Source: Roseiarcus sp035656495 (GTDB lineage Bacteria > Pseudomonadota > Alphaproteobacteria > Rhizobiales > Beijerinckiaceae). Taken from it: a DNA stretch of 34,132 nucleotides. Location: positions 1 to 34,132 of the forward strand of contig DASRSL010000071.1 in NCBI GenBank assembly GCA_035656495.1. The letters run 5' to 3'. Within the stretch, counting starts at the first letter, position 1; each line of letters begins with the position of its first letter. The translations under genes were made by a program, and so were the position numbers. Below are positions 17,922 through 26,021 of the stretch, in pieces. The notes beneath the pieces are model-generated. The model was not told where the DNA came from and searched no databases. It worked only from the letters and a program-made list of their open reading frames with translations.

Positions 17922-18632
17922 TCATCCGCCCTTTTTCGTCGCGGTCAGGTGCGCGTCGAGCGTGGCAGGGTCGGCGAGGAGCTCAGCGCTCGACGCAGCG
18001 TGGGCGATAGCCCCGCGGTCGAGCACGATGGCGTGATCGGTGAACGGCAGGATCTTTTTCGGCTTCTGCTCGACGACGATCATCGACAGGCCTTCGCGGG
18101 CGAGCTCGCGAAGCGCCGCCAAGAGTTCGTCGACGACGATCGGCGCGAGACCCTCGGTCGGCTCGTCGAGCAGGAGGAGGCGCGGGTTAAGCATCAACGC
18201 GCGGCCGATCGCCAGCATCTGCTGCTCTCCGCCAGACAACTGGCGCCCCATGTTGGTCCGCCGCTCCTCGAGGCGGGGAAAGAGGGAAAAGACCCGCTTG
18301 ACCGTCCAGGGTCCCGGAAGCGCGACCGCGGTCAGATTCTCCTCCGCCGTCAGCGACCGGAAGATGTTGCGCTCCTGCGGGGTCCAGCCGACGCCGCGCC
18401 GGGCGCGCTGGTGCGGCCGGAGGGCCGCGATGTCTTCCCCCGCAAGCACGATGCGCCCGCCGAAGAAGGTGGCGGCGCCGATCAGCGTGTCGATCAGCGT
18501 CGTCTTGCCGACCCCGTTGCGGCCGAGGAGCGCGAGCGACTTTCCGTCCTCGAGGCTGAAGCCGAGATTGCGGATGACGCGCGCTTCGCCGTAGCCGGAG
18601 CTCAGGTTCTCGACGCAGAGGAGCTCAGCCAC
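17922..18632 (-). CDS. livF: Branched-chain amino acid type ABC transporter ATPase (LivF-like)
   Basis: A 236-aa ATPase with Walker A GRNGVGKTT, signature LSGGEQQMLAIGRAL, Walker B LLLLDEPTEGLAP and an H-loop position replaced by Gln (IVVEQ), as usual in LivF. Its start (GTG 18632) overlaps the livG stop by 8 bases. It is the last gene of the leftward importer operon. In this family substrates range from leucine to aromatic acids; the lig neighbourhood favours an aromatic carboxylate (inference). Confidence 0.95.
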   Translation of the reverse strand: MAELLCVENLSSGYGEARVIRNLGFSLEDGKSLALLGRNGVGKTTLIDTLIGAATFFGGRIVLAGEDIAALRPHQRARRGVGWTPQERNIFRSLTAEENLTAVALPGPWTVKRVFSLFPRLEERRTNMGRQLSGGEQQMLAIGRALMLNPRLLLLDEPTEGLAPIVVDELLAALRELAREGLSMIVVEQKPKKILPFTDHAIVLDRGAIAHAASSAELLADPATLDAHLTATKKGG

Positions 18633-19380
18633 GGACGTCCTCGCCGAGATAGACCGCGCGCACGCGCTCGTCGGCGGCGATCTCCTCCGGCTCGCCTTCG
18701 GTCAGGAGCCGGCCTGCGACCAGCACGGAAATGCGGGTCGCGAAGCTGAACACGAGGTCCATGTCGTGCTCGATGAGCAGGATCGCCACATCGGACGGAA
18801 GGGCGGCGAGCGCGGCAAGGATGTCCCGACGCTCGTCCTCCGGCACGCCGGCGGCGGGCTCGTCGAGCAAGAGCACGCGCGGGCGGGTCGCGAGCGCGAG
18901 CGCGATCTCGAGCAGCCGCTGCTTGCCGTAGGGGAGTTTCCGCGTCGGCTGGTCCATGTCCGATTCGAGGCCGAAGCGGCTCAACAGGTCCTCGATCTCG
19001 GCGACGATCTCGGGCCGCGTGCCCGCCACCCGGCTGAAGTCGGCCCCCGAGCGGATCCGCTCGGAAATGGCGAGGCCAAGCGACTCGACCGGGCTCAGGT
19101 TGGGAAAGAGCTGATTGATCTGGAAGGTGCGCGAGAGCCCGAGCCGCACGCGCTCGTCCGACGACAGCGCCGTCGCGTCGCGGCCTTCCAGCAGCACATG
19201 TCCCTTGGTTGGCTTCAGGACGCCGGTGAGGAGATTGATGAGCGTCGTCTTGCCGGCGCCGTTGGGACCAATCAGGGCCTGCCGAGCGCCGGGCTCGATC
19301 TTGAACGACACGCTGTCGGTCACGAGCAGGGCGCCGAACTGCCTGACGAGGCCGCGCGCCTCGAGCGCGGGGACGCTCAC
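18625..19380 (-). CDS. livG: Branched-chain amino acid type ABC transporter ATPase (LivG-like)
   Basis: A 251-aa LivG-type ATPase: Walker A GPNGAGKTT, the LivG-specific FQINQLFPNLSPVESL, a divergent signature LPYGKQRLLEIALAL, Walker B VLLLDEPAAGVPEDE, and the H-loop ILLIEHDMDLVF. The LSGG motif is replaced by LPYG, common in LivG homologues. The GTG start at 19380 overlaps the livM stop by 4 bases (GTGA), so synthesis is coupled. Confidence 0.95.
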   Translation of the reverse strand: MSVPALEARGLVRQFGALLVTDSVSFKIEPGARQALIGPNGAGKTTLINLLTGVLKPTKGHVLLEGRDATALSSDERVRLGLSRTFQINQLFPNLSPVESLGLAISERIRSGADFSRVAGTRPEIVAEIEDLLSRFGLESDMDQPTRKLPYGKQRLLEIALALATRPRVLLLDEPAAGVPEDERRDILAALAALPSDVAILLIEHDMDLVFSFATRISVLVAGRLLTEGEPEEIAADERVRAVYLGEDVRG

Positions 19381-20396
19381 AGCGGTTCCTCATGCGCCGG
19401 CCGCGGCGGACGGACGGCCGCGGCGCGCAACGCGAGATCGCGGATGCGCTCTCTGCCGACCATCACCAGCACGATCAGAAGCGCGCCGATCCAGAATTCC
19501 CAGTATTCGGGGGTTGCGGCGGAAATGACGTCGCGCAGAAAGATGAACACGGCCGCGCCGATGAGTCCGCCGTAGAGATAGCCGGCGCCGCCGATGATCA
19601 GCATCAGCAGCACGTCGGCCGAGCGATGAAAATCGAAGAGGTCGAGCGATACGATCTGCGTCGTCTGAGCCAGAAGCGCTCCTGCGACGCCAGCGTAGGC
19701 CGCCGAGACCGCATAGATCGCGATCATCCGCCGGCTGGTCGCGATGCCGAGCGCGTCGGCACGCAGGCGGTTTTCCCTTATCGCCGCCAGCGCCAGACCG
19801 AACGGCGACTGGCGAAGGCGGCGCGCGGCGGCGAACAGCGCGAACAGGACGACGAGACTGTAGAGCGCCGCGTTGCGCTGTCCCAGGAAGCCGATCGGGA
19901 AGAGGCCCAGCACCTTTCCCATCGAAAAATTGAGCCCGTCCGCGCCCCCCGTCAGCCAGCTGTTGCGGTTGGCGAGCTCTCCCAGCATCAGCGACACGCC
20001 GAGCGTCACCATGAGCCGCGTCAGGTCCGAGCCGCGCAGGAGAAGCGGCGCCGTGGCGAGACCGACGGCCGCCGCAACGAGCGCGCCCGCGAGGAGCCCG
20101 AGCGTCGGGTCCGCGAAGCCTGCGCTCGCCAGCAGGCCGGCGGAATAGGCGCCGAGCCCGAGAAAAGCGGCCTGCCCGAGCGACACGATGCCGGCGAGGC
20201 CGAGAATGAGATCGAGCGAAAGCGCGAACAGCCCCGCGACGAGAATCTCGTTGATGAGCGCGGCGCGGGAGGGGAGCAGCACGATCGCGGCGAGGATCGC
20301 CAGCCAGAAGACGATCTCGGGCCACCGCCAACGGGCTCGCCTGCGCAGGTGCTTCTCGATCCGGAGCGAAGCAGGCGAAGCCTTTGCTTCGATCAT
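19377..20396 (-). CDS. livM: Branched-chain amino acid type ABC transporter permease (LivM-like)
   Basis: A 339-aa permease with LivM features: ALSLDLILGLAGIVSLGQAAFLG in part (the family 'G..S.GQ..F.G' motif), several membrane spans, and the coupling loop SPFGLALAAIRENRLRADALG. The frame is open far upstream, but the ATG at 20396 overlaps the livH stop (ATGA) and begins where permease similarity starts, so it is chosen. The N-terminal 30 residues are basic and cytoplasmic. Confidence 0.94.
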   Translation of the reverse strand: MIEAKASPASLRIEKHLRRRARWRWPEIVFWLAILAAIVLLPSRAALINEILVAGLFALSLDLILGLAGIVSLGQAAFLGLGAYSAGLLASAGFADPTLGLLAGALVAAAVGLATAPLLLRGSDLTRLMVTLGVSLMLGELANRNSWLTGGADGLNFSMGKVLGLFPIGFLGQRNAALYSLVVLFALFAAARRLRQSPFGLALAAIRENRLRADALGIATSRRMIAIYAVSAAYAGVAGALLAQTTQIVSLDLFDFHRSADVLLMLIIGGAGYLYGGLIGAAVFIFLRDVISAATPEYWEFWIGALLIVLVMVGRERIRDLALRAAAVRPPRPAHEEPL

Positions 20397-21256
20397 CGCC
20401 CGTCTCCGCGAGCGAAAAGGCCTTGCGGGCGCACGATGAGCGTGACGACCATGACGCCGTAGATGATGAAGGCGCCGATCGAAGGGATGTAATATTTGCC
20501 GGCGACGTCCAGCACTCCGAGCAGGAGAGCGCCGAACAGCGCGCCCAAAATCCCATTGGAGCCGCCGATGGTGACGACGATGAGGAAGGTCACCAGGAAC
20601 TTCACCGGAAAGGCCGGATCGATTCCGCCGACGACGTCGGCCGCGAGCGCGCCCCCGAGGCCGGCGAGGCCGCTGCCGACGGCGAAGGCGACAGCGAAGA
20701 TCCGGTCGACGTCGATCCCCAGTCCGTCGGCGACGCGGGCGTCGTCCACCGCCGCACGGAGCTGGGCGCCGAAGCGCGTCCGGACGAGAAAGAGCTGGAG
20801 AGCCGCGGCGATCGCGCCGCACACCACGATGATGAACAGGCGGTAGCGGCTGATCCCGACGCCGTGAAACGTCGAGCTGCCCGAAAGCCACGCCGGCACG
20901 TCGACTTGCCGCGCCTCGGCGCCGAGCAGGTAATCGGCGATCGGCATCGCCATAAGCACGAGGCCGATGGTGAACAGCACCTGGTCGAGGGGGCTTGCGC
21001 CGTAGAGGCGCCGATAGAGCGTGCGTTCGAGCGCGACCCCGAGGATCGACGGCACGATGAAGGCGGCAGGCAACGTGGCGAGGAAAGGCGCGCCTGCGCG
21101 CTCCATCAGGAGCCCGGTCACATAACCGCCGACCATGGCGAAGACCCCGTGCGCGAGGTTGATGAAGTTCATCAACCCCAGCGTCACGGAGAGGCCGCTC
21201 GCCAGCACGAACAGAAGCATGCCGTAGGCGACGCCGTCGAACAGGATCGTCAGCAT
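20393..21256 (-). CDS. livH: Branched-chain amino acid type ABC transporter permease (LivH-like)
   Basis: A 287-aa membrane protein of the LivH family. Visible features are LASGLSVTLGLMNFINLAHG near the N-terminus (typical 'G..N..HG' motif), the coupling region RTRFGAQLRAAVDDARVADGLGID in part, and GGSNGILGALFGALLLGVLD. It heads the membrane part of the importer and is separated from the binding-protein gene by a hairpin repeat (21271-21358). The start is the ATG at 21256. Confidence 0.95.
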   Translation of the reverse strand: MLTILFDGVAYGMLLFVLASGLSVTLGLMNFINLAHGVFAMVGGYVTGLLMERAGAPFLATLPAAFIVPSILGVALERTLYRRLYGASPLDQVLFTIGLVLMAMPIADYLLGAEARQVDVPAWLSGSSTFHGVGISRYRLFIIVVCGAIAAALQLFLVRTRFGAQLRAAVDDARVADGLGIDVDRIFAVAFAVGSGLAGLGGALAADVVGGIDPAFPVKFLVTFLIVVTIGGSNGILGALFGALLLGVLDVAGKYYIPSIGAFIIYGVMVVTLIVRPQGLFARGDGR

Positions 21257-21270
21257 CTCGGGTCCGCCGT

Positions 21271-21358
21271 CAGGTCCCTTCTCCCCGCTTGCGGGGAGAA
21301 GGTTAGGATGAGGGGTCCCCTCACCCGGCCCTCTCCCCGCAAGCGGAGCGAGGGAGCG
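21271..21358. repeat. REP-like hairpin repeat between binding-protein gene and livH
   Basis: It contains a perfect 12-bp stem with a 2-base loop at 21277-21302 (CCTTCTCCCCGC TT GCGGGGAGAAGG), then GATGAGGGGTCCCCTC and a second CTCTCCCCGCAAGCGGAG-type arm. The same sequence family occurs at 29072-29170 and 32623-32744. It lies inside the operon, where such hairpins can protect the upstream mRNA part. Confidence 0.85.
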
Positions 21359-21361
21359 TGG

Positions 21362-22537
21362 CTAGTGCTTCGCCGCCTTGTACGGGTCCTTCACGTTCGG
21401 AATTGTCTCGAACTCGACGTTGTAGAGCGCGCCGTCCTTCTTCTCGACCTTGCGGACGTAGATGTTCTGCACGATGTCGCGCGTCTCGGGATCGATCGAG
21501 ACGGGGCCGCGGGGGCTCATCCAGCTCATGCCTTTCATCGCGCCGATCAACGCGTCGCCGCTCGCGTCGCCCTTGGTCTTCTCGAGCGCCTTGGCGAGGA
21601 GCGCCATGCCGTCATAGGCGCCGACGGCCATGAAATTCGGCCGCATGCCGTTGTTCGCCTTTTCGAAGGCGGCGACAAAGGCTTTGTTCTCGGCGGAGTC
21701 GTGGTCGGCCGAATAGTGGTGGGTCGTCACCGCGCCGAGCGCCGCGGCACCCATGTTGGCGAGAAGATCGTCGTCGGTCACATCACCGGTGCCGATCAGC
21801 TTGATCCCGGACTTGTCGAGTCCGCGTTCGACGAACTCCTTCATGAAGATTGCGCCCTGGCCCGACGGCACGAAGACGAAGACGGCGTCCGGCTTGTCGT
21901 CCTTCACCCGTTGCAGGAAGGGCGCGAAGTCGGGGTTCTTCAGCGGTACGCGGATCTTTTGCGCGACCTTGCCGCCGCCCTTCTCGAACGTGTCGCTGAA
22001 CCACTTCTCGGCGTCGATGCCGGGCCCATAGTCGGTGACGACGGTGACGACTTTCTTGATCCCGTTCTTCAGCGCCCAGTCGGCCATGGGCGCCGACGCC
22101 TGGGGGAGGGTGAAGGAGGTGCGGACGATATAGGGCGACTTTTCCGTGATCATCGCCGTCGCCGCCGCGGAAACGATTTCCGGAACCTTCGCCGCGGTCG
22201 CGACGGGGGCCGTGGCGAGCGCGAGCGGCGTCAGGCCGAAACCCATCAACACATTGGCGTGGTCGTTGGTGATCAACTCCTCGGCGAGGCGCTTGGTGAC
22301 GTCGGCCGCGCCGGTGTCGTCCTTGACGAGGAGCACGATCTTCTTGCCGGCGACCGTGTCGCCGTGCTCCTTGAGGTAAAGCTCGGCGCCGGCGCGCTCC
22401 TGCTTGCCGGTCGAGGCCTGTTGGCCGGTCATCGGCAGGATCAGGCCGAGCGTCACGGGGCTGTCGTCAGCCAGAGCCGGCGCGGCGAGCAGAACCGCGC
22501 CCAGGGCGGCGCCCGCCATCCAGCATTTGAAGATCAT
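21362..22537 (-). CDS. ABC transporter substrate-binding protein (LivK-like)
   Basis: A 391-aa PBP1-type binding protein of the Leu/Ile/Val group, exported to the periplasm: signal peptide MIFKCWMAGAALGAVLLAAP with cleavage after ALA, then DDSPVTLGLILPMTGQQAS, the typical start of the mature domain. Typical segments such as VTDYGPGIDAEKWFS follow. The ATG at 22537 has a strong GGGAGGA 6 bases upstream. It is followed by livH-livM-livG-livF. The ligand is unknown; the divergent protocatechuate genes suggest an aromatic acid. Confidence 0.94.
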   Translation of the reverse strand: MIFKCWMAGAALGAVLLAAPALADDSPVTLGLILPMTGQQASTGKQERAGAELYLKEHGDTVAGKKIVLLVKDDTGAADVTKRLAEELITNDHANVLMGFGLTPLALATAPVATAAKVPEIVSAAATAMITEKSPYIVRTSFTLPQASAPMADWALKNGIKKVVTVVTDYGPGIDAEKWFSDTFEKGGGKVAQKIRVPLKNPDFAPFLQRVKDDKPDAVFVFVPSGQGAIFMKEFVERGLDKSGIKLIGTGDVTDDDLLANMGAAALGAVTTHHYSADHDSAENKAFVAAFEKANNGMRPNFMAVGAYDGMALLAKALEKTKGDASGDALIGAMKGMSWMSPRGPVSIDPETRDIVQNIYVRKVEKKDGALYNVEFETIPNVKDPYKAAKH

Positions 22538-22560
22538 CGCTATCCTCCCGTTGATTTTTG

Positions 22561-22596
22561 CGATTGCGTTATAGCGCAATCGTCTGGCGACGTTAG
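22561..22596 (-). promoter_or_regulatory. Palindrome overlapping a candidate promoter of the importer operon
   Basis: A near-perfect 22-bp palindrome (22561-22582: CGATTGCG, 6-base centre, CGCAATCG) lies 23 bases before the binding-protein ATG. Its centre on the leftward strand reads TATAAC (22568-22573), a possible -10, with CTAACG (22591-22596) 17 bases upstream as a weak -35. The arrangement fits a repressor operator over the promoter; a transcript-level hairpin is the alternative. Confidence 0.45.
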
Positions 22597-22620
22597 CCTC
22601 TCCGAAGCGGAAGTTCGCCG

Positions 22621-23541
22621 TCAGCCGCTCTTCCGATCGAGGCGCTCGAGAATCTTGTCGGCCAGGATGCGATAGTCCGAAACCTCCTCGGCTGTCGAGC
22701 GCAGGTTAAGATCGCCGACCGCCCGCTGCCAGGCGACCGAGGCGCGCGCCATCGCGCTGTCGAGGCCGATGAGGTCGACCGTCAGCGCCGCCTCCCGCAT
22801 TTCCGCCGCGCGCCGCACGCCGTGCGTCATCACCCGCTCGAGCATGTAGGCCGACCGCCTTTTCCAGTCGAAGCCCGGATAGGTGTCGTCGAGTGAATCG
22901 AGGACCGTCTCGATGACGCCCGCTTTGCGTCCGGCGAGCACGCATTCGCAGACGAGCGCCTCGAGGCCCTTCATCATGATCGAGCGGACCATCTTGACCG
23001 CCGAGGCCGACCCCACCGGCCCGTCGTGGATCGCGGCCTCCATGTCGAGCGCGGCGAGAACGGGCGCGGCGTTCTTCGCGTGTGGGCCGCTGATGAGGAG
23101 CGGCGTTCTGTGCAGCCTCGGATGGACCGGCGCCATCACCGCGGCGTCGACGTAGCGGGCGCCGGCGGCCTCCACCGCCTTCGCCGTGCGCTCCTTGGTT
23201 TGCGGCGCGCACGAATTGCAGTCGAAGAGGAATGCGCCGTCGGCGAGGCCGGCCAGGGCGGCGAGAGCCGCTTCATGCGCCTGATCGGCCGTGACGACCG
23301 AAAAGACCGCATCCGCGCCGGCGACGGCTTCGGGCGCGGTCGACGCCCCGGTCACCCGGGCCGCGAGATAGTCCGCGCGCTTGCCCTCCCGCACCTTAGA
23401 GTCAGGCGAATCGGTCTTGATGTCGTAGGCGGAAACCCGTGCGGCGAACCCCGGCGCGGTGCGCCAGCCCTCGAGGAAGGCCTGCGCCGCCTCTCCGAAG
23501 CCGACGAAAGCGATCGAACCCGTTTTCACCCGGAAACCCAT
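22621..23541 (-). CDS. NAD(P)-dependent dehydrogenase, 6-phosphogluconate/3-hydroxyisobutyrate type with DUF1932
   Basis: A 306-aa protein with an N-terminal NAD(P) domain (IAFVGFGEAAQAFLEGW) and a C-terminal all-helical DUF1932 domain. The likely catalytic lysines lie in GSASAVKMVRSIMMKGLEAL, like the K of 3-hydroxyisobutyrate dehydrogenases. It should oxidise a beta-hydroxy acid or reduce the matching keto acid; the substrate is unknown. The ATG at 23541 opens the leftward transcript that continues, after 83 bases, into the importer operon. Its position beside lig genes suggests a side step in aromatic or oxo-acid metabolism (inference). Confidence 0.88.
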   Translation of the reverse strand: MGFRVKTGSIAFVGFGEAAQAFLEGWRTAPGFAARVSAYDIKTDSPDSKVREGKRADYLAARVTGASTAPEAVAGADAVFSVVTADQAHEAALAALAGLADGAFLFDCNSCAPQTKERTAKAVEAAGARYVDAAVMAPVHPRLHRTPLLISGPHAKNAAPVLAALDMEAAIHDGPVGSASAVKMVRSIMMKGLEALVCECVLAGRKAGVIETVLDSLDDTYPGFDWKRRSAYMLERVMTHGVRRAAEMREAALTVDLIGLDSAMARASVAWQRAVGDLNLRSTAEEVSDYRILADKILERLDRKSG

Positions 23542-23699
23542 TTGCCTCCGTCGAGGCGCACGACGGCCTTGCAGGCTCCATCATTCTTGCGGCGCCGACG
23601 GCTCGCCGACAAGCCTTTCCCTCGCCCCCGCCAGGCTGCAAGCGGAGAGCTGTGCCGTGGCGCAGGACTTGCCGGCGCACTGGCCGGGAGAAGCCCGAG

Positions 23700-23810
23700 G
23701 TGATCATCGCCTTTCACGGCCGCTGCGCGACGTCTCCCGATGCGCTCTGGACCCGGCTTGCCCGGATCGAGGACCCGGGCGTAATGACCGAGGTCGCCGG
23801 CCCCGCGAAC
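23700..23810 (+). pseudogene. Degenerate 5' fragment of a second ligJ
   Basis: From GTG 23700 the frame reads V-I-I-A-F-H-G-R-C-A-T-S-P-D-A-L-W, then RIEDPGVMTEVAG. This aligns with the intact LigJ N-terminus (MIIDCHGHYTTAPKALEVW .. IKDPSAMPKVAE). At DNA level TGATCATCG..T.T/GTCACGGCC and further positions match, and even the upstream CGGGAG..GC..CGAG leader is shared with 24640-24659. The metal ligand His8 is replaced by Arg and similarity fades after about 35 codons. It lies in the 307-base gap between the dehydrogenase and the ModA-like gene. No other gene is supported in that gap. Confidence 0.7.
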
Positions 23811-23848
23811 GGCGGCGACCGGGCTGGCAATGCGACGCGGAGCCGGAC

Positions 23849-24538
23849 ATGAGCGAGCGGATCGTTGGCTTGTCGTCGATGGCGACACGATACATTTTGG
23901 CCGATCTGGCTCGGGACTATGAGCGGCGCACCGGGATGCGGGTCGATCTCCGGTCCATGGGCGGTGTCGACGCGGCGAAACTGGCGAGGACCGGCGAGCC
24001 GGTGGACGTCGTCGTCCTGGCGTCGAAGCCCATGCATGGTCTCGAGGCCGATGGCCATATCGTCAGAGGCAGCATCGTTGATTTCGCGCGATCAGAGGTC
24101 GCCATCGCCGTTCCCGCCGGCTCGCCGCTTCCCGGCGTCGAGAGCGAACAAGCCGTCAGGCAGGCGGTGCTCGAGGCGAGAAGGATTTGCTACTCGACCG
24201 GTCCGAGCGGCGATCACTTGAAAGCGCTGTGCGAGAAATGGGGCGTGACCGACTCGGTTTCAGGCCGCACGCTGGTGGCTCCTCCCGGCGTGCCGGTGGC
24301 GGGTCTGGTCGCCCGCGGCGAGGCGGATCTCGGGTTTCAGCAGCTGAGCGAACTCGTGGGCCAGCCCGGCATCGAGATCGTCGGTTGTCTGCCGCCGGAG
24401 ATTCAGGCCGCGACCGTGTTCTCGGCCGGCGTCTCCAATGCTTCTGTCGAGCGCGAGGCGGCACAGGCTCTCGTCGCGTATTTGACCTCCGCCGAAACCC
24501 GCGAAACAAAGCGCCGCTATGGGATGGAGCCCGCATAA
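23849..24538 (+). CDS. ModA-like substrate-binding domain protein without signal peptide
   Basis: A 229-aa PBP2-type domain resembling molybdate-binding ModA: MATRYILADLARDYERRTG, then a phosphate/anion-loop-like stretch, VDVVVLASKPMHGLE, SEVAIAVPAGSP, RRICYSTGPSGDHL, GEADLGFQQLSEL and a C-terminal helix with YLTSAETRETKRRYGME. The start (ATG 23849) leads straight into the first strand (RIVGLSSMATRY), so no signal peptide is present and no upstream in-frame segment looks like one. No permease or ATPase of the Mod type is nearby. It is first in the rightward lig transcript, 121 bases before ligJ. It may bind a dicarboxylate or pathway intermediate in the cytoplasm (inference). Confidence 0.85.
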   Translation: MSERIVGLSSMATRYILADLARDYERRTGMRVDLRSMGGVDAAKLARTGEPVDVVVLASKPMHGLEADGHIVRGSIVDFARSEVAIAVPAGSPLPGVESEQAVRQAVLEARRICYSTGPSGDHLKALCEKWGVTDSVSGRTLVAPPGVPVAGLVARGEADLGFQQLSELVGQPGIEIVGCLPPEIQAATVFSAGVSNASVEREAAQALVAYLTSAETRETKRRYGMEPA

Positions 24539-24659
24539 ACCGCGGGATGAGCGGATTCGAAGAGGCAAGAAAACGAGGGTCGCCGCCGTTATTGACAGGG
24601 CATGGAAGCAGCGGCGCAGCAGAGGGCGCCTTTGAATTCGCCTATCGGGAGGCTTCGAG

Positions 24660-25688
24660 ATGATCATCGACTGTCACGGCCATTACACGACCGCGCCCAA
24701 GGCGCTCGAGGTTTGGCGCAATCGGCAGATCGCCGGCATCAAGGACCCCTCGGCGATGCCGAAGGTCGCCGAATTGAAAATCTCCGACGACGAGATTCGC
24801 GAATCGATCGAGACGAATCAGTTGCGCTTCATGAAGGAGCGCGGCGCGGACCTGACGATCTTCTCGCCGCGCGCGAGCTTCATGGCCCATCACATCGGCG
24901 ACTTCGCGGTGAGCTCCACCTGGGCGTCGATCTGCAACGAGCTGATCGACCGCGTCTCGAAACTGTTTCCCGACAATTTCATCGGGGCGGCGATGCTGCC
25001 GCAGAGCCCGGGCATCGATCCCAAGACCTGCATTCCCGAGCTCGAACGTTGCATAAAGGAGTACGGCTTCGTCGGGATCAACCTCAATCCCGATCCGTCC
25101 GGCGGACACTGGACGAGCCCGCCGCTCACCGACCGCATGTGGTATCCGATCTACGAGAAGATGGTCGAACACGACATCCCGGCGATGGTCCATGTCTCGA
25201 CCAGCTGCAACGCCTGCTTCCACACCACCGGCGCCCATTACATCAACGCCGACACGACGGCGGTGATGCAGTTCATTCAGGGCGACCTGTTCGAGGACTT
25301 CCCGACGCTGCGCTTCGTCATCCCGCACGGCGGCGGCGCCGCGCCCTATCACTGGGGCCGCTACCGCGGCCTCGCGCAGGAGCTGAAGAAGCCGCTCCTC
25401 AAGGAGCATCTCTTGAACAACGTCTTTTTCGACACCTGCGTCTACCACCAGCCGGGCGTCGATCTTCTGACCAGGGTTATCCCGGTCGACAACATCCTGT
25501 TCGCCAGCGAAATGATCGGCGCGGTGCGCGGGATTGATCCTGAAACCGGGCATCATTACGACGACACTAGGCTCTATATCGAGGCGACCATGAACCTGAC
25601 GCCCGAGGAGCGCCGCAAGGTTTACGAGGCCAACGCGCGCCGGGTCTATCCGCGCCTCGACCGGGCGCTGATGGCCAAGGGCCGTTAG
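24660..25688 (+). CDS. ligJ: 4-oxalomesaconate hydratase
   Basis: A 342-aa amidohydrolase-superfamily enzyme that adds water to 4-oxalomesaconate, giving 4-carboxy-4-hydroxy-2-oxoadipate, in the protocatechuate 4,5-cleavage route. Zinc ligands known for LigJ are all present: His6 and His8 (DCHGHYTTAP), His178 (MVHVST) and Glu284 (FASEMIG); HGGG at 223-226 is also kept. GGGAG precedes the ATG by 9 bases. The stop is followed after one base by the ATG of an MFS fragment. Imperfect pieces of a second ligJ flank the region (23700-23810 and 26022-26064). Confidence 0.95.
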   Translation: MIIDCHGHYTTAPKALEVWRNRQIAGIKDPSAMPKVAELKISDDEIRESIETNQLRFMKERGADLTIFSPRASFMAHHIGDFAVSSTWASICNELIDRVSKLFPDNFIGAAMLPQSPGIDPKTCIPELERCIKEYGFVGINLNPDPSGGHWTSPPLTDRMWYPIYEKMVEHDIPAMVHVSTSCNACFHTTGAHYINADTTAVMQFIQGDLFEDFPTLRFVIPHGGGAAPYHWGRYRGLAQELKKPLLKEHLLNNVFFDTCVYHQPGVDLLTRVIPVDNILFASEMIGAVRGIDPETGHHYDDTRLYIEATMNLTPEERRKVYEANARRVYPRLDRALMAKGR

Positions 25689-25689
25689 G

Positions 25690-26013
25690 ATGCTGTCTGC
25701 GCGGCTCTTTCCGACCCGGGCGCGCGTCTCCGGCATGGCGATCGCGCAGAATGTCGGCGCCATGCTGACCGCGCTCTTGCCGGCAGCCTTCGCCGCAGTC
25801 GCGCCGCCGGGATCTGGCCATGTGCCTCTGACGATCGGCGCCTACGCTTTCGGCGTGACCGTCATCGCGGCGATCGCCGCCTTCACCGCGCGCGAGACGC
25901 ACCGGGTGCACCTGAACGACCTCGGCGAGCCGGGCGCCGTTGCAGTCGACAAGGTCGAGTATAATCGCTTGCGCCGGCAAAGCATTGCCCCCGCAGCGCC
26001 ACAAGCTCTATGA
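25690..26013 (+). pseudogene. C-terminal fragment of an MFS transporter (MHS-like)
   Basis: A 107-codon frame that matches only the last quarter of an MFS transporter: LFPTRARVSGMAIAQNVGAM (the loop and TM10/11 region of metabolite:H+ symporters), two membrane spans (TALLPAAFAAVA and LTIGAYAFGVTVIAAIAAF), then ARETHRVHLNDLG and a hydrophilic tail. The first ten membrane spans are missing, so it cannot transport. It begins one base after the ligJ stop, and the junction lies within its first five codons. MFS genes for aromatic acids are common partners of lig genes, so this is probably the remnant of a former uptake gene. Confidence 0.8.
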
Positions 26014-26021
26014 ATCCAGCC

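Noticed and set aside
20384..22675. A very long open frame (over 760 codons) on the plus strand opposite the importer genes
   Set aside because: Its composition is the reverse-frame image of GC-rich coding DNA (rich in R, E, D, H and A without domains), and the minus strand carries clearly recognised livM, livH and binding-protein genes.
23542..23848. An intact small gene in the gap before the ModA-like protein
   Set aside because: The only protein-like signal is the decayed ligJ beginning; the frame before it is low-complexity and the frame after it loses similarity.
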